From CAZMGD01 sp964565705 (GTDB lineage Bacteria > Actinomycetota > Acidimicrobiia > Acidimicrobiales > Ilumatobacteraceae): a stretch of DNA of 11,061 bases. A program made the translations under genes and the position numbers. Of this stretch, positions 6,447 to 11,061 are shown piece after piece (the first letter of the stretch is position 1; the number at the start of each line of letters is the position of its first letter). The notes below the pieces were generated by a model. The model was not told the DNA's origin and ran no database searches. It was given only the letters and a program-made list of their open reading frames with translations. The DNA lies in the NCBI GenBank assembly GCA_964565705.1, contig CAZMGD010000125.1, positions 1 through 11,061 of the forward strand. The letters are read 5' to 3'.

Positions 6447-8246
6447 GTGGCGGTGCATCGGCTGACTTCGGGTCTCGTCGCGCTCCTCCTCACCGCGGGG
6501 CTGCTCGTCGCCGCGTCACCGTCTGCTGCGGCGCCTCCGGGGGCGCCGCGGGTGACCCTGATGGGGGACTCGACGTTGATGGCGATGCAGTACTACGCCA
6601 ACGACGACGAGTTGATCGCCACCACCTACGACGTGTACCTCGAGGTCGGCAACTGCCGGCGGCTGGTGCGCCCGAGCTGCGCCGTGGGTGGGAAGCCGGC
6701 GACCCCGAGTGCCCTCCCGGTCATGCAGACCACGGCCAAGGGCAAGCTCGGCCAGGTGCTCGTGATGATGACCGGCTACGACGACTTCCACGACATCACG
6801 CCTGACATCGACGCGATCATGACCGAGGCGAACGCCCAGGGGGTCGGCGAGGTGCTCTGGTTGACCTACCGGGAGAGCCCGACGTACTTCCTGCCCGACG
6901 GCCAGCAGGGGGCGCCGGTCTACGTCGGGAGCAACGCCCGGCTGCGCGAAGCCGAGGACCGCTGGCCCGCACTCACCGTGCTCGACTGGAACGCCCACTC
7001 GGCTGGACATCCCGAGTGGTTCGCCAGCGACGGCATCCACCTCCGCCCGAGCGGAACCCCGCAGCTCGCCGCGTTCATCAAGGCCGCGCTCGACGCCCGC
7101 CCGCTGACCCGCTGCGACGCCCGCAATGCACTCACCGGCACACCCGACGACGTGGAGGCCGTGCCGGCAGTCCGGACCGAACCATCGGGCTTCGAAGCGG
7201 TGGAGCCCGTGCGCCTGCTCGACACGCGCCGGACCGACCTCGGCGGATCGACCGGGATGCTCGGTGCCGGCCACACCGTCGCTGTGGTCGTGGTCACTCA
7301 CCTGCCGAGTGGCGCGACCGCGGCGGTGGTGTCGGTCGCCGCGGTGGACCCGTGTGCGACCGGCTACCTCACCGTGTTCCCGTGCGGGCCGCTCTCGAAC
7401 ACGTCGAACGTCAACTTCGCCGCGGGCCGCAACTCGGCCGGGCTCGTGGTGACGATGATCGGCGACGGTGGAGCGGTGTGCGTGCACTCGTCGGTGGCGA
7501 CCGACGTCATCGTCGACCTGCTGGGCGGCTTCATCCACGGCGGTGAGCGGTTCCACCCGATCGAGCCCCGCCGGTGGGTCGACACCCGTGGTGCCCCCGA
7601 AGTCGTCGTGCCGTCGGTGCGCGGCGCGCTGACCGCGGGGCAGTCCGTGAACGTACCGATCGCCGGGCTCGGTGGGGTTCCACCTGCAGCGACCTCGGTA
7701 CTCGTGAACGTCACGGTGGCCGGATCGACCGGCGACACCGCGATCTCGCTCCGCCCGGGGCCCTGCGCCGGCACCCCGACGACCAGCGCGCTCAACGTCG
7801 GCGCCGGACGCGACGGCGCGGCGAGCGCGATCGTCGGCCTCGGCGGCGGCGCTGTCTGTGTCACTGCGTTCTCGGGCGGCGGCCACCTGATCGTCGACGT
7901 CGCCGGGTGGTTCGGCGCCGGTACCGGCGGGTTGTCCTTCGAGGCGACGACGCCGACCCGTCTCGCCGACACCCGTCAGGCTGCTCCGATCGCAGCCGGT
8001 GGCCACGCCGCCGTGCCACTGTCGGCGACGTCGATGCTGTCGGTCGCGCTGATCGACACCGCCGAAGCCGGCTGGGCGTCCGTCCGCCCGTGCGGTGCGA
8101 CGACGACGAGCTCGTTGCTCAACACCATGCCGGGCGAACCGATCGCCAACACGACTGCCGTCGCCGCGGGCATGGGCGGCGCAGTGTGCCTGTCACCGTC
8201 GACCGCTGCTCACTTCGTGGTCGACCGCACCGGGGAGTTCCGATAG
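6447..8246 (+). CDS. secreted SGNH/GDSL-hydrolase-like protein with three C-terminal repeats
   Basis: A 599-residue exported protein. A signal peptide is visible (LTSGLVALLLTAGLLVAAS, then PSAAA, likely cut near residue 30). An SGNH-like domain follows at about 33-220: block I is MGDSTLMAM with the candidate nucleophile S42, and block V is DGIHLRPSG with D195 and H198. Block III, normally with Gly-x-Asn, reads TGYDDF, so the oxyanion Asn is missing. GNCRRLVRPSC offers a likely disulfide. Residues 249-599 hold three 100-121-residue repeats, each opening with a D-T-R strand and ending V-D-x-x-G-x-F. SGNH enzymes remove acyl or acetyl groups from sugars or lipids; the target here is unknown, and surface glycans are a guess. 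The start is uncertain: GTG 6447 or 6453 fits the signal peptide, but neither has a clear ribosome binding site, and GTG 6342 is a less likely alternative. Confidence 0.8.
   Translation: MAVHRLTSGLVALLLTAGLLVAASPSAAAPPGAPRVTLMGDSTLMAMQYYANDDELIATTYDVYLEVGNCRRLVRPSCAVGGKPATPSALPVMQTTAKGKLGQVLVMMTGYDDFHDITPDIDAIMTEANAQGVGEVLWLTYRESPTYFLPDGQQGAPVYVGSNARLREAEDRWPALTVLDWNAHSAGHPEWFASDGIHLRPSGTPQLAAFIKAALDARPLTRCDARNALTGTPDDVEAVPAVRTEPSGFEAVEPVRLLDTRRTDLGGSTGMLGAGHTVAVVVVTHLPSGATAAVVSVAAVDPCATGYLTVFPCGPLSNTSNVNFAAGRNSAGLVVTMIGDGGAVCVHSSVATDVIVDLLGGFIHGGERFHPIEPRRWVDTRGAPEVVVPSVRGALTAGQSVNVPIAGLGGVPPAATSVLVNVTVAGSTGDTAISLRPGPCAGTPTTSALNVGAGRDGAASAIVGLGGGAVCVTAFSGGGHLIVDVAGWFGAGTGGLSFEATTPTRLADTRQAAPIAAGGHAAVPLSATSMLSVALIDTAEAGWASVRPCGATTTSSLLNTMPGEPIANTTAVAAGMGGAVCLSPSTAAHFVVDRTGEFR
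7191..8243 (+). repeat. triplicated 'DTR ... VD..G.F' protein domain (coding repeat)
   Basis: Three tandem protein repeats lie in the C-terminal half of the SGNH-like protein, at residues 249-362, 369-489 and 498-598. They open with PVRLLDTRR, PRRWVDTRG and PTRLADTRQ. They close with VIVDLLGGF, LIVDVAGWF and FVVDRTGEF. Each carries a GGAVC[VL] strand near the end with a partner Cys in a preceding P-C strand, suggesting one disulfide per repeat. The third copy is shortest and most diverged. Similar repeats are common in secreted actinobacterial proteins and are probably beta-rich surface or binding modules; their ligand is not known to me. Confidence 0.72.
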
Positions 8247-8269
8247 CGCTCGAACCTCGGTGACCGGGC

Positions 8270-8315
8270 AAGTGCGCACCACGGTGGCCGATTTCGGTCA
8301 CCAGCGTGCGCACTT
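8270..8315. terminator. strong bidirectional hairpin between convergent genes
   Basis: This is a long imperfect palindrome. The outer stem is AAGTGCGCAC (8270-8279) with GTGCGCACTT (8306-8315), a perfect 10 bp. A 3x3 internal loop follows, then an inner 8-bp stem GGTGGCCG/CGGTCACC with one G-U pair and an ATTT loop. It lies between the stop of the SGNH-like gene (8246) and the stop of the convergent LLM gene (8340), where a two-way terminator would be placed. There is no long U tract, so termination by this hairpin is inferred. GGTGACCG at 8259-8266 is an exact alternative partner for the inner right arm (8295-8302). Confidence 0.6.
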
Positions 8316-8339
8316 CCTCAGCGGCCCGATCCGCGACGC

Positions 8340-9473
8340 TCAGGCCCTCGCCCGGAAGTGCGGGATGACGTGCTCGCCGATGTTGCGGATCGTCTCGAGC
8401 ATCGCCCACTGCGGCACGGTGCCCATCTGGACGAGGAACATGATCTCGTCGGCGCCGGCCTCGATCAGGCGGTTGACGTAGCCGATGCAGTCGTCGACGG
8501 TGCCATAGGCGTGATTCGTGTTGAGCAGCGCGGCGCTCGAGTCCGAGAGGTCCATCCTCACCTTCTCGCGGCCGATCGAGGACTCGACGATCGTCGTCGA
8601 ACCGTCGTCCGGGTTGGCGAGGTCGTGCGGCCACGAGTCGGGATCGGGCAGCGGCGTCGCGCCCTTGCTCGCCCAGTGGCCGATCGACTCCATGAAGAAG
8701 CGCTGTCCGCGCAGCCCGATCCGGCGAGCCTCGTGCCCGTCGGCCAGCACGATCGCCGGGCACAGAGCCGACAGGTGCTCGGTCGGTCGATAGCCGACCT
8801 GGCGGTCGGGATCGCGGTTGGCGAACGCCTTGCGGTAGATCTCGTTCTTGATCGCGACCTGCTCCGGGCCGCCGAAGCCGAGGACGAGCGCCCCGATGCC
8901 GCGCCCGCCGGCGTCGAGCAGGGTGTCGTCGTGGGTGCAGGCCATGTAGAGCGGCGGGTGTGGGTACTGCAGCGGCTTCGGATGGATCGGGCGGGGCGGG
9001 ATGTCGATGAACTGGCCGTGGTGCTCGACGACGTCGTCCATCCAGATCCTCGGGATGAGGCGCATCGATTCCTCGATCATCGGGGGGAGGTCGGCGAGGT
9101 CGTAGCCGAACGTCCCCGCCTCCTGCTGGGTGCCGCCCTTGCCGAACCCGACGTGCAGCCGGCCACCGGACAGGATGTCCAGCGTCGCGCAGCGCTCGGC
9201 GACCTTCACCGGGTGGTTCTGCTGCGGGGGCAGGCAGATGACGCCCTGGCCGACGTGGATCCGCTTGGTCGCCCCGGCGACGAACGCCAGGAACGTCTCG
9301 GGCGCGCTCATGTGCGCGTAGTGAGTGAGCGCCGTGTGTTCGACCGCCCAGATCACGTCGAAGCCCACCTGCTCGGCGAGCAGCGCCTGGTCGAGCACGT
9401 CGCGGAAGATGCGGTGATCGCCCTCACGTGAGTTCTCGGCGGTTTGCGACTCGTAGATCAACGAGAACTTCAA
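8340..9473 (-). CDS. LLM-class (luciferase-like) flavin-dependent oxidoreductase
   Basis: A 377-residue TIM-barrel oxidoreductase of the bacterial-luciferase superfamily. It starts MKFSLIYESQ, with AEQVGFDVIWAVEHTALTHY at about residues 33-52 (the W-x-x-E-H strand typical of these enzymes). It continues with VGQGVICLPPQQNHPVKVAE and a GGRLHVGFGKGG segment at the flavin-phosphate region. Members use FMN or F420 to oxidise small molecules with or without O2; which cofactor applies here is not certain. The start is TTG at 9473, chosen because AGGAGG (9479-9484) lies 5 nt upstream. An ATG at 9533 would give 20 extra residues that only translate the operator region. The gene diverges from a TetR regulator and shares two palindromes with it, so it is probably the regulated target. 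The substrate is unknown; monooxygenation of a hydrophobic compound is plausible. Confidence 0.9.
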   Translation of the reverse strand: MKFSLIYESQTAENSREGDHRIFRDVLDQALLAEQVGFDVIWAVEHTALTHYAHMSAPETFLAFVAGATKRIHVGQGVICLPPQQNHPVKVAERCATLDILSGGRLHVGFGKGGTQQEAGTFGYDLADLPPMIEESMRLIPRIWMDDVVEHHGQFIDIPPRPIHPKPLQYPHPPLYMACTHDDTLLDAGGRGIGALVLGFGGPEQVAIKNEIYRKAFANRDPDRQVGYRPTEHLSALCPAIVLADGHEARRIGLRGQRFFMESIGHWASKGATPLPDPDSWPHDLANPDDGSTTIVESSIGREKVRMDLSDSSAALLNTNHAYGTVDDCIGYVNRLIEAGADEIMFLVQMGTVPQWAMLETIRNIGEHVIPHFRARA

Positions 9474-9478
9474 CGGAA

Positions 9479-9484
9479 CCTCCT
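9479..9484 (-). promoter_or_regulatory. Shine-Dalgarno site deciding the TTG start of the LLM gene
   Basis: On the minus strand this reads AGGAGG, followed by TTCCG and the TTG start codon. No other in-frame start near it has a ribosome binding site. Confidence 0.8.
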
Positions 9485-9488
9485 GGAT

Positions 9489-9503
9489 TTGGCCATTGGC
9501 CAA
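9489..9503. promoter_or_regulatory. TetR operator 1
   Basis: TTGGCCATTGGCCAA, a perfect palindrome with 7-bp arms around one central base. Its core is the exact reverse complement of the core of operator 2. It overlaps the likely -35 of the tetR promoter and lies in the 5' leader of the divergent LLM gene. Centre-to-centre distance to operator 2 is 37 bp. Confidence 0.82.
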
Positions 9504-9525
9504 TCGATGTGTCGGTGCATAGTAT
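9496..9525 (+). promoter_or_regulatory. tetR promoter, probably leaderless
   Basis: TTGGCC (9496-9501) as -35 and TAGTAT (9520-9525) as -10, with an 18-nt spacer. The expected transcription start is at about 9532-9533, which is the tetR ATG itself. No Shine-Dalgarno precedes the ATG. Leaderless mRNAs are common in Actinobacteria. Confidence 0.55.
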
Positions 9526-9549
9526 TTGGCCAATGGCCAAATCTGTCAA
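9519..9549 (-). promoter_or_regulatory. promoter of the divergent LLM gene
   Basis: Minus strand: a consensus TTGACA at 9549-9544 (inside the tetR coding start) and TACTAT at 9524-9519, with a long 19-nt spacer. Transcription would begin near 9512, giving a leader of about 39 nt that carries operator 1 and the AGGAGG site. The -10 elements of both directions overlap. Confidence 0.5.
9524..9542. promoter_or_regulatory. TetR operator 2, centred on the tetR start codon
   Basis: A perfect 19-bp palindrome with 9-bp arms, ATTTGGCCA and TGGCCAAAT, around A9533, the first base of the tetR ATG. It covers the predicted transcription start of tetR. It also nearly fills the spacer of the likely minus-strand promoter (TTGACA at 9549-9544, TACTAT at 9524-9519). 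Binding here should block both directions. Confidence 0.85.
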
Positions 9550-10111
9550 GCCCTCCGGTCGCGACGCCGTCCTGGATGCCATCCTCGACGCCGCCGAGCG
9601 CCTCTTCGCGACCTCCGGCCCCGCCGACGTGTCCCTGCGGGCGATCGCCGCCGAGGCCGACGTGACCTACGGCCTCGTCCACGCCTATGCCGGCAGCAAG
9701 GACGAGCTGTACGACCGCGTGATGGCGCGGTACGCCGCGCGGTGGCTGCCGCGCCTCGACGAGCTCGACTACGAGAGCGCGCTCGACGTGCTGCTCGGAT
9801 CCGACCCCGACGCCGGCCCCTACCTGCGCCTGTTGGCCTGGAGCCTGCTGCGCGGCCAGGACGAGCGCTCCGGCGTCGACGCCCACCGTCGCCACGCCGC
9901 CCTCGACCGGCTGCCCGGGTTGCCAGGAGGCCCTGGCGAGCCATCGGTCGCGACCGCCGCTGCGTTGGCGCTCGTCTTCGGCTGGAAGTTCTTCCAGCCG
10001 TTCCTGCGTGACGCGTTGCGGCTGACCGAGGACGACGAGACGTTGCACGCGGCGATCCGCGAGCGCGTGCAGGTGCTCGCCGCGGATCAGGCAGGATCGC
10101 GGCGGATGTAG
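9533..10111 (+). CDS. TetR/AcrR-family transcriptional regulator
   Basis: A 192-residue regulator. The N-terminal TetR helix-turn-helix spans about residues 12-58: ILDAAERLFATSG, then VSLRAIAAEADVTYGLVHAYAGSKDELY. The recognition helix is near V44-H50, where the usual Y-x-H-F reads VHAYAGSKDEL. The C-terminal ligand and dimer domain is diverged and ends with GWKFFQPFLRDAL, a common TetR motif. The ligand cannot be predicted. Two TTGGCCA-type palindromes in the divergent promoter point to autorepression and control of the LLM oxidoreductase, with release by a substrate of that enzyme or a related molecule. The start codon lies in the centre of operator 2 and has no Shine-Dalgarno, so translation is probably leaderless. 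The 3' end overlaps the convergent phosphatase gene by 25 nt. Confidence 0.92.
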   Translation: MAKSVKPSGRDAVLDAILDAAERLFATSGPADVSLRAIAAEADVTYGLVHAYAGSKDELYDRVMARYAARWLPRLDELDYESALDVLLGSDPDAGPYLRLLAWSLLRGQDERSGVDAHRRHAALDRLPGLPGGPGEPSVATAAALALVFGWKFFQPFLRDALRLTEDDETLHAAIRERVQVLAADQAGSRRM

Positions 10112-11061
10112 AGCACGCTGGTGTCGTCCTCGTTGGCCACGTCGTGCAACCGGGCGGCCAGCCAGGCGGCGACGTTGATGCCATCGGGCTGCGCGGCGGC
10201 CGCCGGCGCGGCGGCCTGCAGCTGCTCCAGGCCGTCGTCGATCGGGCGGCGGCGTCGCTCGATCAGGCCGTCGCTGTACAGCACGAGCGCGTCGCCCGGA
10301 CCGAGGTGCACCACCTGCTCGTGACGTTCGCGAGCCCCGATGCCGAGCAGCGGATCTCCCGGCACGTCGACGAACGTCGCCCGCCCGTCGCTGACCACGA
10401 GTGCCGGCAGGTGGCCCGCGTGGGCGATGTGGATCTCCTCCGTCGACGTGTGGATCGCCGCGCAGACCACGGTGGCGACCGTGCCGGGCAGCAACCGCGT
10501 GACCAGCCGGTCGAGCCGGCAGAGCGCGTCCGCCGGTGAGGGGTCGTCGAGCACATAGGCGCGCAGGGAGTTGCGCAGCTGCGCCATCTCCGCCGCAGCG
10601 CGCAGGCCGTGGCCGGCGACGTCGCCGACGATCGCGATGACGATGCCGCCGCCGATGTCGAAGACGTCGAACCAGTCGCCACCGATCTGGCCCCCGTCGG
10701 CGGGCTGGTCGTGCACATCGATGCGCCATCCGGGGACCGGCCGCAGCTCGGCAGGCCGCATCGCCTGCTGGAGGCTGGCGGCGATCGCCGCGTTGTCGCG
10801 TTCCCGGCGCATGAGCGCGTTCGTGAACCGTCGCGTGAACCGCATGGTGGCGTTGGCCTCGCTGTCGGTCCACGGTGCCGATCGACCCCGCACCGTCTCC
10901 CTCCACAGATCGAAGGACCTGCGCGGGCTGAGGCGCACGTCGGCCCCCTCGGCCACCGCCAGCTCTGCGTTGCGCGGGTCGCCACCCCAATCGACCTGGC
11001 GGACCAGTTCGGGGCGCAACCACATCACGAACTCGTGGTGGTCATCGGTGATCGGCACTGC
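10087..11061 (-). CDS. phytochrome-type photosensor with SpoIIE/PP2C phosphatase output (partial, 5' end outside window)
   Basis: The reading frame stays open to the window edge, so the N-terminus is missing; about 324 codons are seen. The first 65 residues are the end of a phytochrome PHY domain: EFVMWLRPELVRQVDWGGDP, then LSPRRSFDLWRETVRGRSAPW. The W-G-G and P-R-x-S-F motifs (PRRSF at 10926-10912) are hallmarks of the PHY tongue. A short helical linker (FTRRFTNALMRRERDNAAI) leads to a SpoIIE-type PP2C domain with GGDWFD and GDVAGHG (metal-binding Asps), IAHAGHLPAL, LVLYSDGLIE and the final EDDTSVL. The protein is probably a light-regulated serine phosphatase of RsbU type acting on an anti-sigma-factor antagonist, tying light to sigma-factor partner switching. 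The chromophore-binding PAS-GAF part lies upstream of the window. Its 3' end overlaps tetR by 25 nt in the convergent direction. Confidence 0.88.
   Translation of the reverse strand, partial: AVPITDDHHEFVMWLRPELVRQVDWGGDPRNAELAVAEGADVRLSPRRSFDLWRETVRGRSAPWTDSEANATMRFTRRFTNALMRRERDNAAIAASLQQAMRPAELRPVPGWRIDVHDQPADGGQIGGDWFDVFDIGGGIVIAIVGDVAGHGLRAAAEMAQLRNSLRAYVLDDPSPADALCRLDRLVTRLLPGTVATVVCAAIHTSTEEIHIAHAGHLPALVVSDGRATFVDVPGDPLLGIGARERHEQVVHLGPGDALVLYSDGLIERRRRPIDDGLEQLQAAAPAAAAQPDGINVAAWLAARLHDVANEDDTSVLYIRRDPA

Noticed and set aside
5024..6493. Long open frame on the minus strand opposite the thiolase-like genes
   Set aside because: It is antisense to well-recognised thiolase-fold sequence, is Arg/Asp/Gly-rich with no recognisable domain, and reflects GC-rich codon bias.
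6516..8006. Long minus-strand open frame opposite the SGNH-like gene
   Set aside because: The plus-strand product has a signal peptide, catalytic motifs and repeats; the antisense product is low-complexity and unlike any family I recognise.
9474..9533. 20-residue N-terminal extension of the LLM oxidoreductase from ATG 9533
   Set aside because: It would translate both operators and the promoter, and the TTG at 9473 has an ideal ribosome binding site.
9979..10000. Perfect 9-bp hairpin with a GTTC loop inside tetR
   Set aside because: It coincides with codons for the common TetR motif GWKFFQP, so the symmetry is probably a by-product of coding sequence, and it is too far from the gene end to be a terminator.

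Overview
The window is GC-rich bacterial DNA with densely packed genes and a strong G/C preference at third codon positions. The gene content suggests a free-living actinobacterium. It includes an F420-type DUF385 reductase, a luciferase-like (LLM) oxidoreductase, DUF35/thiolase-fold lipid-type enzymes, a phytochrome-linked SpoIIE phosphatase and secreted proteins with 'DTR...VD..G.F' repeats. I lean towards Acidimicrobiia (Ilumatobacter-like), but this is inferred from gene content, not from a marker gene.

Layout, left to right. (1) 5-1862, plus strand: a DUF385 reductase, then an aminoglycoside-phosphotransferase-like kinase 10 nt downstream. (2) 1877-2904, minus strand: a PQ-loop membrane protein, then a Gdx/SugE-type SMR exporter. 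A guanidine-III (ykkC-III) riboswitch precedes the exporter, and its aptamer overlaps the last codons of the PQ-loop gene. (3) 3100-6301, plus strand: a translationally coupled trio of one double OB-fold/DUF35 protein and two thiolase-fold proteins. Both thiolase-fold proteins appear to lack the classical catalytic Cys and His. (4) 6447-8246, plus strand: a secreted SGNH-hydrolase-like protein with three C-terminal repeats. (5) A strong two-part hairpin at 8270-8315 separates it from a convergent LLM flavin-dependent oxidoreductase (8340-9473, minus). (6) That gene diverges from a TetR regulator (9533-10111, plus). Two matching palindromes sit in their shared promoter, and one is centred exactly on the tetR start codon. 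(7) 10087-11061, minus: the C-terminal part of a phytochrome-type photosensor with a SpoIIE/PP2C phosphatase output domain, cut by the window edge.

Two regulatory modules stand out. Guanidine sensing by RNA should switch on the exporter. The TetR protein probably represses itself and the neighbouring LLM oxidoreductase from two operators. The DUF35/thiolase operon resembles actinobacterial acyl-CoA machinery of the sterol side-chain (ChsH2/Ltp2) or BbsAB type. Its substrate cannot be read from the sequence. No tRNA, rRNA, CRISPR array or insertion sequence was seen.
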